Shown: positions 50,944-60,924, numbered from the stretch's first letter. The stretch is 64,000 bases of DNA from CAVUBL01 sp963739795 (GCA_963739795.1 CAVUBL010000012.1:62001-126000); one strand, 5' to 3'. Program-made: numbers and translations. Notes: generated from the sequence alone by a model not told the origin.

Positions 50944-53411
50944 CTGGACACCTCCTCTGCCTTCACGTCGCCTTCAGATCCCGCCAGCTTCGAAGGACCC
51001 GCCAGCCGGGCGGCGGCCACCGCCACCTGGCCGAGGCTGACGCCGCCGTCGTTGGGCGGCACGTCGCGGTGGAGCAACACCTGGAACCCGGAGCCCTCGA
51101 GGCGCCGGACGGTCGCCTCGGTGAGCCGCCGGTTCTGGAAACAGCCGCCGGAGAGGGCCACCCGCGGCGCGCCCACCTCGCCGGCGACCACGGCGACGGC
51201 CGCCGCCAGGGCCTCGTGGAACCTCCCGGCGATCCGCCCTGCCGGCACACCGCGGGCGAGGTCGTCGAGCACCGCCCGCACCAACGGACGCCAGTCGAGC
51301 TCGAAGCCTTCGAGGAGGCCGCCCGCGACCTCGACCAGGTAGGCGCCGGCCTCGGGCGAGCCGGCGGCGTCTGCGTCCGCCGCCTGCTCCAGGGCGATCG
51401 CCGCCTGGCCCTCGTACGACACCGTCTGGCGCAGGCCCACGAGGGCCGCCACGCCGTCGAAGAGGCGGCCGGCGCTGGTGGTGACCGGGGCGTGGATCCC
51501 CGCCTCGAGCATGCGGGCCAGGAGCCGCCTCTCGCCCGGTTCCACGGCGGCCACCGGGGCCAGGTCCTCCCGGCCGAAAGCGCCTTCCCCGAGGACCTCC
51601 CAGAGGAGAGCCAGGGCCACCCGCCGCGGCTCGCGCACCGCCGCGTCGCCGCCGGGCAGCCGGAAGGGGCGCAGGTGGCCGACCCGGCGGAAGGCCACGG
51701 CGTCGCCCAGGAGCAGCTCGCCGCCCCAGATCGTCCCGTCGGTGCCGTAGCCGGTGCCGTCGAAGGTGACGCCCAGCACCGGCTCGGCCGTCACCGGGTC
51801 GCCGTGCTCGGCCAGGCAGGAGACCAGGTGGGCGTGGTGGTGCTGCACCCCGACCAGGGTCACCGGCGCCTCGCCCCGCGCCGCCCGCTCCCGATTCCAG
51901 GTCTCGGCGAGTCGGCGGGCGTGGCGCGTCGAGGCGTAGTCGGGGTGGAGGTCGTGGGCGATCGCCACCGGCCGGGCCTCATAGAGGCGCAGGAAGTCCT
52001 CCACCACGCGCTCGAAGGCGGCCAGGGTCTGGGGCGTCTCCATGTCACCCAGGTGCTGGGAAAGGTAGACCGACCGATCCACCGACAGGGCGACGGTGTT
52101 CTTGAGGTGGGCGCCGACGGCGAGCACCGAAGGCAGCGGCGCCGGCAGCACCAGGGGCATGGGGGCGTATCCGCGGGCGCGGCGCTGCACGCGGGGCTCG
52201 CCCAGGACGAAGCGCACCACGCTGTCGTCGGCGTGGCGCTCGATGGGCCGGTCGTGGACCAGGAAGAGGTCGGCGACACCGGCGAGGCGCCCGACGGCCT
52301 CCACCTCGTCGATGGCGATGGGCTCGTCGGAGAGGTTGCCGCTGGTCGCCACGACCGGGAAGCCCAGGTCCCTGAGCAGGAGGTGATGGAGCGGCGTCGT
52401 GGGGAGCATCACCCCCAGGTCCGGGTGGCCCGGGGCGACCGCATCCGCGACGGCCACCCGCGCCTCCCCGGCCGAGAGCCGGGGCAGCAGGACGATCGGG
52501 CCGCGCGGCGAGGCCAGGAGCTCGGCGGCGCCCTCCGGCAGCCGGCAGATCGAGGCGACCGCCGCCAGGTCGGCGGCCATCAGGGCGAAGGGCTTCTCGA
52601 AGCGCCGCTTGCGCCGCCGCAGGCGCTCGACCGCCGCCTGGTCGCGGGCGTCCACCAGGAGCTGAAAGCCGCCGAGCCCCTTGACGGCCACGATCCGGCC
52701 CCGGCGCACGGCCTCGGCCGCCGCCCGCAGAGCCCGGTCGCCGACCTCCCCGGCCACGGGCCGGCCGCCCTCGTCCCACAGGGCCAGGCGCGGGCCGCAC
52801 CCGGGGCAGGCGGTGGGCTGGGCGTGGAAGCGCCGGTCGGCCGGATCCTCGTACTCCCGGCGGCAGCTCGGGCAGAGGCGGAAGCCGGCCATGGTGGTGC
52901 TCGGCCGGTCGTAGGGCAGCTCCCGGACGATGGTGAAGCGCGGGCCGCAGTGCGTGCAGTTGGTGAACGGGTAGCGGTGGCGCCGGTCGGACGGATCGAG
53001 GACCTCGGCCAGGCAGTCCGGACAGGTGGCGGCGTCGGGCAGCACCACCGCCGTCTTCACTCCGGCGACCTCGCTGGTCTCGATGCGGAAGCCCTCCTCG
53101 CCCCGGGGCTCGAGCCAGGTCGACTCCAGGTCGTGGATCGCGGCCAGAGGCGGCTGCTCCGTCGCCAGGCGCTCGCGGAAGCGCTCCAGGACCGGCCCCG
53201 TCCCCTCGACCTCGACGGTCACTCCCCGGGGATCGTTGGCCACCCGGCCGGCCACGCCGAGCTCGTTCGCCAGCCGGTAGACGAAGGGGCGGAAACCCAC
53301 GCCCTGGACCGCTCCGCGCACCGAGAGCCGCAGCCGCCGGCGCTCGCCGGCGGGCTCGAGGAGCGCGGCTGCGGTCCCGCACGGGGCGTCGGAGGATCGT
53401 GAAAAGTTCAT
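50934..53411 (-). CDS. hypF: Carbamoyltransferase HypF
   Basis: An 825-residue multidomain protein: acylphosphatase-like (LRLSVRGAVQGVGFRPFVYR), two zinc-finger pairs (CPDCLAEV...CTHCGPRF; CPSCRREY...CPGCGPRL), a YrdC/Sua5 domain (VAVKGLGGFQLLVDA ... VVATSGNLSDEPIA), and a Kae1-like carbamoyltransferase end (VGVQHHHAHLVSCLAEH, VTFDGTGYGTDGTIWGGELL, SGGCFQNRRL). It makes carbamoyl-AMP from carbamoyl phosphate and passes it to HypE. The ATG at 53411 is used; the coding frame stays open to 53453. Confidence 0.96.
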   Translation of the reverse strand: MNFSRSSDAPCGTAAALLEPAGERRRLRLSVRGAVQGVGFRPFVYRLANELGVAGRVANDPRGVTVEVEGTGPVLERFRERLATEQPPLAAIHDLESTWLEPRGEEGFRIETSEVAGVKTAVVLPDAATCPDCLAEVLDPSDRRHRYPFTNCTHCGPRFTIVRELPYDRPSTTMAGFRLCPSCRREYEDPADRRFHAQPTACPGCGPRLALWDEGGRPVAGEVGDRALRAAAEAVRRGRIVAVKGLGGFQLLVDARDQAAVERLRRRKRRFEKPFALMAADLAAVASICRLPEGAAELLASPRGPIVLLPRLSAGEARVAVADAVAPGHPDLGVMLPTTPLHHLLLRDLGFPVVATSGNLSDEPIAIDEVEAVGRLAGVADLFLVHDRPIERHADDSVVRFVLGEPRVQRRARGYAPMPLVLPAPLPSVLAVGAHLKNTVALSVDRSVYLSQHLGDMETPQTLAAFERVVEDFLRLYEARPVAIAHDLHPDYASTRHARRLAETWNRERAARGEAPVTLVGVQHHHAHLVSCLAEHGDPVTAEPVLGVTFDGTGYGTDGTIWGGELLLGDAVAFRRVGHLRPFRLPGGDAAVREPRRVALALLWEVLGEGAFGREDLAPVAAVEPGERRLLARMLEAGIHAPVTTSAGRLFDGVAALVGLRQTVSYEGQAAIALEQAADADAAGSPEAGAYLVEVAGGLLEGFELDWRPLVRAVLDDLARGVPAGRIAGRFHEALAAAVAVVAGEVGAPRVALSGGCFQNRRLTEATVRRLEGSGFQVLLHRDVPPNDGGVSLGQVAVAAARLAGPSKLAGSEGDVKAEEVSRCV

Positions 53412-53415
53412 CACC

Positions 53416-53868
53416 TCACTCACTCTCCGGCAAAGAGGGCCGCGCCGCGCCACCCTCGGGGGCGGGTCCGGCCCTCTCCCTGCGTGCGGTGGCGAGGCCC
53501 GCCCGATGGACGGCGAGCACCGCCGCGCCCATGAGGCCGTCGGTCACGCCGGACAGCGGCACGGCCCAGGCCGGCTCGCCCAGGCCGAAGCTGGCGAGGA
53601 GGAACAGGGCCGCCGTCGCCTTGGCGGCGACCAGGAGGGTCACTCCGCGCAAGCGCCGGTACTCCCAGAGGTAGGCGAAGGCGACGATGAAGTGGAAGAC
53701 CCCGCCCTGGCGGGTGAAGAACAGGGTCGTTCCCCGCCCCCAGCCGCCGAAGGACGCCGACCACGCCGGGGCGCCGAGGAGCATGGCGCCCACCGCGGCG
53801 CTGTGGAGCGCCACCAGGACCACGAGCCAGCGCTCGAGGCGGGCGAGAGTCGCGGCGTCGGCCTTCAT
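53416..53868 (-). CDS. Small integral membrane protein of unknown function
   Basis: A 150-residue protein with about four helices (WLVVLVALHSAAVGAMLLGA, FHFIVAFAYLWEYRRL, GVTLLVAAKATAALFLLASF, GVTDGLMGAAVLAVHRAG). It lies 4 bases upstream of hypF and 13 bases after the Rieske-fusion gene. It contains no motif I recognise. Its place suggests a link to the hydrogenase or Rieske proteins, but nothing in the sequence proves it. Confidence 0.72.
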   Translation of the reverse strand: MKADAATLARLERWLVVLVALHSAAVGAMLLGAPAWSASFGGWGRGTTLFFTRQGGVFHFIVAFAYLWEYRRLRGVTLLVAAKATAALFLLASFGLGEPAWAVPLSGVTDGLMGAAVLAVHRAGLATARRERAGPAPEGGAARPSLPESE

Positions 53869-53881
53869 CGCCGTCGCCTCC

Positions 53882-55864
53882 CTATTCGGTGACGACGACG
53901 GAGTCCCCTTCCACCTGGGCCTTCAGCAGGTGCAGGGGAAAGTCCGGGGGGCCGGCGATGGGCTTGCCCTGGGCGTCGTAGATCCCGCCGTGGCAGGGGC
54001 AGAAGTACTCCTTGCGCTCGCCGTTCCAGCGGACCTCGCAGCCGAAGTGGGTGCAGACCAGGGAGCGGGCCACGACGGTGCCGTCCATGCGCCGGAGCTC
54101 GACGGGGATCTTGCCCACGTGGACGCGGACGTGCTCGCCGGGGGGCAGGGAGTCGAGGGGGACGCGGAGCTCGGCTGGCTCCTCCGGAGCGGCGTCCTCC
54201 TCCGCGGCTGGGGGCCCGCCGCACCCGGTCACTCCGTTCAGGCCGAGCCAGGCGTACCCCGCCAGGGTGCCCAGGACCCGCAGGGCCTTCCGGCGCGACG
54301 TGCGGCCGCCCGCCGGGCGCGGCGGGAAGAGCTCCACCGAGGGCGGCAGCTCGATCGCCTCGCCCCGGACCGCCTCGTAGAGCTCCTCCACCCGGTCGAT
54401 GGCGAACTGGACGGTGCCGGCGACCAGGTCGTGGACGTCGTCTTCGAGGCCCTGGACCTCCGGGAGGCCCGCGAGGACCTGGAGGCAGGTCCGGCCCAGG
54501 GTGTCGAGGGCGAGGATCAGCTCGGCGGCGTCGAAACCCTGCTCGGCCCGGCGCTCGGCGAGGTCCCGGCAGTACGCCACGAAGGGATCGCGCCGGCGGG
54601 TGCGCACCGAGTTGAGGAGATTGCGCAGGAGCACGCGGTGGCTCCACTCCAGATCCTCGGCCGGGACGTTCTGGTAGTGGGGCCGCCGCGCGACGGTCTC
54701 CGGCTGCGCCAGCCGCTCCTCGAAGAGGTCTCGGATCTCCGTCTCGCGCTCCTTGAGGAGCTGGTAGATCTGGAGGTTCGGACGGAACCGACGCAGCTCC
54801 ATCATCTCCTGGTTGCGCCGGTGCCACTCCACCGGGTCGGTGCGCAGGTTCTCGATCATGAACGGCACGCGCCGCAGGATCGCCAGCCGCTCCCGGGGCG
54901 CCCAGCCCAGGCGCTCGCGGGTACGGTGGGCGTCTGAGGTCAGGCGGAGGTCGACGTAGGAGGCCATCCAGGGACGCTCGAAGGGACGGCTGCCGAGGCG
55001 CCGGCCCACCGCGTCGCGAAGCCACATGCCCGGCCGGCACAAGAGGCGGGGCACGAAGCGCGGACGCGGGGCTCGGCCGTCGAAGTACTCGGCCACGGCC
55101 GCCTCGAAGAGCTCCCGGTGGGAGACGGCCCCGTCGGGGCTCGCCAGGAGCACCTCGCCCGGGGCCAGGTCGTCGGCGCGCTGGAGGACCGCGAGCAGGA
55201 ACATGGCCGCGTCGCGCACGTGGAGGTAGGGCACCGCCGATTCGCCCCGCCCGCCCAGCATGTGGGCGTTCCAGCGGCGCGACAGCCAGGTCTCCAGGAA
55301 GTAGTAGAGGGGCGGGTACTGGCACCAGTCGGAGAAGAGGGCCGCGAAGCGCACGATCGCCGAGGGGAAGTCGGCCGCGTACTCGGCGAGCATCTCCTCG
55401 CCGGCCCGCTTGCTCCGGGCGTAGGCGTGGTCGCCGTCCGGCGGGCTCGCCTCGGTCAAGGCACCGCCCGGGGGCGGGAAGTCGCAGGCGGCGAGGGAGC
55501 TGGCGAAGACGAACCGCCGCAGGCCGAGCCCTTTGGAACCCTCCAGCACGTGTCGCAGACCGTCGACGTTGGTGCGCCGGTACTCCGGATGATCCTCACC
55601 CTCGAAGTCGTAGTAGCCGGCCAGGTGGATGACGGCCTCGGCCCCGCCCTCGGCGGCGAGGAGCCGGAACAGGGCGGCGACCCGCGCGCCGTCGGCCAGG
55701 TCCACCTGGTGCCACTCGACGTCCAGGCGCGCGGGCACCACGCTCTCGGAGCGCGACTGGCGATCGACGGCGATCACTCGATAGCGGGGGGTGAGGGCGC
55801 GCAGGGCGTAGCGCCCCACGAACCCCGAGGCGCCGGTCAGGACCAGCCGGGGGAGGTCGCCCAT
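53882..55864 (-). CDS. NAD-dependent epimerase-like / helical / Rieske fusion protein
   Basis: A 660-residue protein. Residues ~1-310 form an extended SDR (LVLTGASGFVGRYALRALTP, HLAGYYDFEGEDHPEYRRTN, FASSLAACDFPPPGG, YARSKRAGEEMLAEYA with YxxxK-like YARSK). Residues ~315-510 are helical and shared with the adjacent paralogue. At 522 an internal Tat-like segment starts (SRRKALRVLGTLAG) and ends in a lipobox-like VTGC. A bc1-type Rieske domain follows: CTHFGC (Cys604, His606) and CPCHGG (Cys622, His625). The Rieske part looks like a separate exported lipoprotein fused in frame to a cytoplasmic-type enzyme, so topology is unclear. The start ATG fits the SDR opening. Confidence 0.86.
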   Translation of the reverse strand: MGDLPRLVLTGASGFVGRYALRALTPRYRVIAVDRQSRSESVVPARLDVEWHQVDLADGARVAALFRLLAAEGGAEAVIHLAGYYDFEGEDHPEYRRTNVDGLRHVLEGSKGLGLRRFVFASSLAACDFPPPGGALTEASPPDGDHAYARSKRAGEEMLAEYAADFPSAIVRFAALFSDWCQYPPLYYFLETWLSRRWNAHMLGGRGESAVPYLHVRDAAMFLLAVLQRADDLAPGEVLLASPDGAVSHRELFEAAVAEYFDGRAPRPRFVPRLLCRPGMWLRDAVGRRLGSRPFERPWMASYVDLRLTSDAHRTRERLGWAPRERLAILRRVPFMIENLRTDPVEWHRRNQEMMELRRFRPNLQIYQLLKERETEIRDLFEERLAQPETVARRPHYQNVPAEDLEWSHRVLLRNLLNSVRTRRRDPFVAYCRDLAERRAEQGFDAAELILALDTLGRTCLQVLAGLPEVQGLEDDVHDLVAGTVQFAIDRVEELYEAVRGEAIELPPSVELFPPRPAGGRTSRRKALRVLGTLAGYAWLGLNGVTGCGGPPAAEEDAAPEEPAELRVPLDSLPPGEHVRVHVGKIPVELRRMDGTVVARSLVCTHFGCEVRWNGERKEYFCPCHGGIYDAQGKPIAGPPDFPLHLLKAQVEGDSVVVTE

Positions 55865-55922
55865 GGCGGCCTCACGATGGCGCCGCTCGCCACCGGACGG
55901 CAACACCCCCGCGGGTGGTGGC

Positions 55923-57497
55923 CTACCGGCCGGCGAGGTGGGAACGGGGCGGCAGGGCGGCCTCGTGGTGCCCGACCCGGGTTCGGCGATCCGCCTCGCC
56001 CTGGATGGCCTCGTAGACCATCTGCACCTGGTCGATGCCGAAGCGGATCGTGTTGCTCACGGTCTCGTGGACCTCCGGGCCCAGCTCCTTCACCTCCGGC
56101 ATCCGGCCCAGGACCTCGCGGCAGGCCCGGTGCAGGGCCGAGAGGGCGTGGACCACCTCCGAGACGGCGTAGCCCTGGGCCGCCCGCCGCTCGGCGAGGT
56201 CGCGGCAGCAGGCCATGAACAGGCCCTTGCGCTGGCTGCGCACGGCGTGGAGCAGGTTGCGCAGGATCATTCGGTGGTTCCACTGGCGCTCCTCCTGGGA
56301 GAGCTCCTGGTAGTGGGCCATCCGCCGCTCGGCCCCGCGCTGTGACATGAGCTCGTCGACGCGCCAGACGATGGCCTCGCGCCGGTCCAGTAGGAGCTGG
56401 TAGAGGCGCAGATTGGGGAGCTGGCGGCGCAGCAGGAGGAACTGCTGGTTGCGCCGGTGCCACTCCACCGGGTCGGTGCGCAGGTTCTCCACCAGGAACG
56501 GCATCCGGCGCAGGATCTGGAGGCGGATCCGCGGCTCCCAGCCGAGGAGCGCCCGGGTCCCCGAGGCGTCGACGCTGAGCCGAAGGTCCACGTAGCGGGC
56601 CATCCAGGGGCGCTCGAACGGGCGGTCGCCGAAGCGCCGCCCGAGCGCGTCGAGGACCCAGAGGCCGGGCCGGCACAGGGGCCGCGGCACGAAGCGCGGC
56701 TCGCGGGCCGTGCCGAAGAACGCCCGGGTCGCGGCGCGGTAGAGCTTGAGGTGGGAGACGGTCTCGTCGGACGACGCGATCACCACCTGCCCCGGCGCCA
56801 GGTCGCGGCGGTGCGCCAGGACCGCGCGCACGAACACCGCCGCGTCGCGCACGTGGAGGTACGGTACCGCGGACTCGCCCCGCCCGGCGAGGGACCGAGC
56901 CCGCCATCCTCCCGAGAGCCAGTTGCCGAGGAACGCGTAGAGCGGCGGGTACTCGCACCAGTCCGAGTACAGGGCGGCGAAGCGCACGATCGTCGCCGGG
57001 AAGGCGTGGCGGTAGGAGCTCACCATGAGCTCGCCGATCCGCTTGGTCCGCGCGTAGACGTGGTCCCCGTCGGCCGGCGAGTCCTCGCTGAGGCACGCGC
57101 CGGGCGGCGGGAAGGCACAGGCGGCGAGGGAGCTGGCGAAGACGAACTGCCGCGGGCGCAGGGCCCGGCAGCCGTCGAGGACGTTGCGCAGCCCGTCGAC
57201 GTTGGTGCGCCAGTACTCCGGGTCGTCCTCGCCGGTGAAGTCGTAGTGCGCCGCCAGGTGGACCATCGCCTCGGCGCCGCCCCGGGCGGCGATCCTGCGG
57301 AAGGTGGCGAGGGTCTGCTCGCGGTCACCCAGGTCGACCTGGTGCCACTCCACCTCCCCCTCCGGAGGCACCTGGCTCTCCATCCGGGGATGGCGGTCGA
57401 GGGCGACGAATCGGTACTGGGTCTTCAGGGCCCGCATGACGTAGCGGGCCAGAAATCCCGACGCTCCGGTGATCGCCAGCCGCGGCAGGCGCTTCAT
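55923..57497 (-). CDS. NAD-dependent epimerase-like protein with helical C-terminal domain
   Basis: A 524-residue paralogue of the preceding fusion, sharing GASGFLARYVMRALKTQYRF, HYDFTGEDDPEYWRTNVDGL, FASSLAACAFPPPGA, YARTKRIGELM and ESAVPYLHVRDAAVF. The C-terminal helical region is conserved (NLRTDPVEWHRRNQ, NLRLYQLLLDRREAIVW). It ends without a Tat/Rieske segment. The nucleotide-binding GxxGFxxR is intact. The 58-base gap before the fusion gene suggests one operon. The sugar or quinone substrate is unknown. Confidence 0.84.
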   Translation of the reverse strand: MKRLPRLAITGASGFLARYVMRALKTQYRFVALDRHPRMESQVPPEGEVEWHQVDLGDREQTLATFRRIAARGGAEAMVHLAAHYDFTGEDDPEYWRTNVDGLRNVLDGCRALRPRQFVFASSLAACAFPPPGACLSEDSPADGDHVYARTKRIGELMVSSYRHAFPATIVRFAALYSDWCEYPPLYAFLGNWLSGGWRARSLAGRGESAVPYLHVRDAAVFVRAVLAHRRDLAPGQVVIASSDETVSHLKLYRAATRAFFGTAREPRFVPRPLCRPGLWVLDALGRRFGDRPFERPWMARYVDLRLSVDASGTRALLGWEPRIRLQILRRMPFLVENLRTDPVEWHRRNQQFLLLRRQLPNLRLYQLLLDRREAIVWRVDELMSQRGAERRMAHYQELSQEERQWNHRMILRNLLHAVRSQRKGLFMACCRDLAERRAAQGYAVSEVVHALSALHRACREVLGRMPEVKELGPEVHETVSNTIRFGIDQVQMVYEAIQGEADRRTRVGHHEAALPPRSHLAGR

Positions 57498-57567
57498 GGC
57501 GCACGTCTCCCGCCGCATGCTCGCACGCGGGGGCGGCGCTGCCAACACCCGGCGGGGTGGGAAGCGA

Positions 57568-57595
57568 GCCCCGCGGGCGAGACCACCCGCGGGGC
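57568..57595 (-). terminator. Hairpin downstream of the subtilase gene
   Basis: A perfect 10-bp stem (GCCCCGCGGG / CCCGCGGGGC) with an eight-base loop, 21 bases past the stop at 57616. It has no T-run. It is positioned to end the subtilase transcript before the epimerase operon. Confidence 0.5.
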
Positions 57596-57615
57596 CTGCT
57601 GCCCTCGGAAACGCG

Positions 57616-60600
57616 CTAGACCATCCGCCGCAGCACCAGCGCGGCCGCCGCCGCCAGCAGCAGGGCGAGCAGGGCCAGCGCCGGCCCGGAGAGAGCCGGA
57701 ACGTCGACCACCGACGCGGCGAGGACCACGACCTCGGTGGGCTCGTCGGCCCCGCCGCCCGGGACGTCGGTGAGGGCCGACGACTCGTTGCTGCCGCTGC
57801 GGTCGGCGTCGAACGAAGCGGTCCCCTGGTTGGAGATCGTCTGCCCCGCCATGTTCCCGGCGATCTGGGCCGGGATGGTGATCGTCACCGAGCCGCCGGC
57901 GAGGATCGAACCGTTCCAGGTCACCGGGTTCACCCCGGCGCCGGAGACCGTGCCCGAGCTGGCGGAGGGAGTGCCTACGGTGAGGCCCGGAGGCAGCGGG
58001 TCGCTGAACTCGTCACCCGCGTTGTCCGGCTGGCCGCCGGTGCCGTTGTTGGTCAGCGTCGCGGTGTAGATCACCGAGCCACCGGACTTCAGATCGCCGC
58101 CGGTGATCTCCTTGGTGGCGGTGACGCTCGGCGCCACCGCGGCGGCGTCACAGACCGCCGGGGTGATTTCGAGCGTGAAGGCGCGGATGTGGCCCGTGTC
58201 GAAGGAGAAGAAGTCCTGCGCCTGGAACTGCCACGTGCCGTTGGGGTCCTCGCCCGCGAACCCGGAGAGCGGAGCGTTGGGCTTGAAGCTGCCGGTGAAC
58301 GGCGCGTCACCCGAGGCCACGGACTGAATGTTGGGACCGGCGCTCTGGTCGTCGAGGACGGTCTGGCAGAAGTTGTTGCCCGAGCCGTCCGTCTGATCGA
58401 CCACCGTCACCTCGGTGCCGGCCGGCGATCGGAGGGTGAGCTCGAGGTCGCTGACGAAGCTGTGATCCAGGCCCACGGTGGTCGCTCCGCTCGTGGTCGT
58501 GCAGGTCGTGCCGTAGAGGCTGAAGTTGACGTCGTACAACCCGCCGACGAGCCCGGAGACCGGGAGGTCCGCGTTCACCGGGGCCCCGGGGAGAGTCCCC
58601 GTGAGGTCTCCGCCGTCCGGAATGGCGACCACCGGTCCGGTGTAGCTGAACGAGGTGGGCGTGCCCGCCGAGCCGGTGGAGAGAGAGAAGTCGAAGGCCT
58701 GGGGACTCGCGCCTCCGGAGTAGTCACGGTGAGCGTGAGGTCGATCGACCCTCCACAGATCAGGTTCGACGCCAGGCCGATGACGTAGGGCGAGGCGTTG
58801 GGCGCCGTCGAGCTGGGCGTCAAGTCCGGATAGGTCGAGGCCCCGGACAGGATCGCAACCCCCGGGGTCGACATGGTCAAGGTCGCCGAGACGACCGAAG
58901 CTCCGGCGCCGCCTGAGTTGGTCAGCGGGATGGTCAGCGCCCAGTCCTCGCCGGGCTCCAGGGTCGAATCGCCGTCGCCAGCAACCTCCGACGGCGCCAG
59001 CATGGCAGTCTCCAGGTAGGCCTGGGGCGCGGCGCCGTTGTCGGCCAGGGTCTCGTAGGCCATGACGATGCCGACCCCCGAGTCCCGGTCGGTGCCGGGG
59101 GCCTCGATGTCCAGGGCCGAGCCCTCGAGAGCGGTCCGGACCTGCGCCGCGGTGTAGGCCGGGAAGGCCGCCTCGACCAGCGCCGCGACCGCCGCCGCGT
59201 GGGGCGCAGCCGCCGAGGTGCCGAAGAACGGGTTGAACCCCGGAGTGGCGACCGCCACGCCGTCGGCGGCGGCCACGTCCGGCTTCTGGCGCACCACGCC
59301 GCCGGTGGACGAGAAGTCGCCCGCCGGGGCACCGGGCAGCAGGCTGCCGGAGGCGTCGAAGAAGATGCGCCGCGGACCGTCGCAGCTGAACGGCTCGACC
59401 GGGTTGGCCGCTCCGCCGGTGAAGGCGCCGCCGGAGGCCGTGGCCACGTCGACCGCCGCCACGCTGAAGGCGTCGGCCGCCGCGCTGTGGCCGCGAGTGC
59501 ATCCCGCAGTCTGGAGAGCGACCCTGCCACGGAAGTTGTTGAGGTTGATCAGGCGGTCGGCGCCGGAGAACTGCGCCACCACCAGGCGCTCGCCGGAGAA
59601 CGCCAGGCCGGAAATCTCCACCGGGTCGCCGGTGCCGTTCTGGGTGTTGGTCGAAGCGTCGAAGATGGTGGTGAGGCCGCCGTCCATGTCGTAGACGTCG
59701 TAGTCGTTCCCGGACGCGCCGAACACGTCGGTCCAGTGGAGCACCACCACCGCGCTGGTCGCGGTGACGAGTTGGGACTGGCCACCATCGCCGAAGTCGT
59801 TGACCGGCCCGGCTCCGGCGAGGGCCGCCGGCGTGCCGTTGGGGTTGAAGTCCCCTTCCCAGGTGCCGGAGGTGCAGTCGTCCAGGTTACCCTCGTTGCC
59901 GGCCGAAGAGAAGTAGAGGACCCCGTTGGCGGTCACCTGGTTGACGGCGTCGGCGACCACCGAGTCCTGGAACGGCGACTCGGCGAGGTAGATCACGTCG
60001 TCGACGATGATGCCGCAGCCGGAGGTGGCCAGATCCAGGATGTTCTGGGCGAAGGTCGCCTGGTCGGGGTTGACGGTGGCGAAACCCAGGGCCGCGCCGG
60101 GCGCCAGGTCGTGAACGATCTCGAGCATCGCCGTGCCCTCGTTTCCGGAGCCCGCCTGCCCCGGAAGCACGTCGACGACCGGCGGCAGGTCACCGCTCGC
60201 CTGGAGGGTCGCCAACGAGTCCACGCCGTCGGACAGCACGCAGACCTTGACGCCGGAGCCGTCGACGCCGAAGTAGTTCCAGGCCTCGGCCGCCCGGTGT
60301 GCCACGTCGCCCTCCGAGGTGTTGACCTTAGAGAAGAACGGCTTCTCAGCCGGGCCGATGCTGCGCACCGCGTACGAAGAGGCCAGGCTCTCGACCGCGG
60401 CCAGCGGCACGCGCGCCTGGACGGTCTTGTACCGGAAGTGGAACGCCCGCACCTCGCCGCCCAGGGCCTGTACTCGGTCCACGATCTGCTTGACGCCTGC
60501 CGCCGAGGTGGTCTTGATGTCAACCAGCATCGTGCCCCCGTCGTCGGGCTCGAGGAAGCGGAAGCTCCGCAGCGGCGCCAGACGCGGGTCGCCCTGTTGA

Positions 60601-60824
60601 TGGAGGATCGCCAGGTAGAGGCGGGAGTCGATCTTCGCCTCGGACGCGCTCTTGGCTGCCTTGACACTCCGCAGCACGGCCATCTGCTGCAGCGCGCTCT
60701 TCTGGATCTTCGCCGAACCTTGGGCCGCGGCCCCGCCGGGCAGCACGACCAGCGCGGCGGCGACGACCCAGGGGATGGAGGTTCTCGAAAGCCTGTGGAA
60801 TCTGGACGATGAGCTGGAGTTCAC
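57616..60824 (-). CDS. Exported S8 subtilisin-like protease with P-domain, DUF11-like repeat and C-terminal sorting motif, frameshifted
   Basis: A GTG start with a signal peptide (SIPWVVAAALVVLPGGAAAQ) is followed by a subtilase domain: catalytic Asp in VCVLSDGVDSL, an oxyanion Asn in SSAGNEGN, and the nucleophile Ser in GTSAAAPHAAA; the His is not certain. The frame breaks near 58725 (LTLTVTT then PEARVPR). The next frame continues YSGGASPQAFDFSLSTGS, a proprotein-convertase P-domain (HSFVSDLELTLRSPAGTEVT ... GTWQFQAQDFFSFDTG), a DUF11-like repeat (TKEITGGDLKSGGSVIYTAT), and a C-terminal IPTL-like anchor (VPALSGPALALLALLLA...RR). So the gene is whole if one base is corrected. Confidence 0.82.
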
Positions 60825-60924
60825 GAGATCACCTCGGAAGGGCGTTCAGGTTGCACGAATCCTCTTCCACACCTGCGGAAACCCAACACCCTGAAGGAAG
60901 GACCTCCACGGGACGCTTCGGAGC

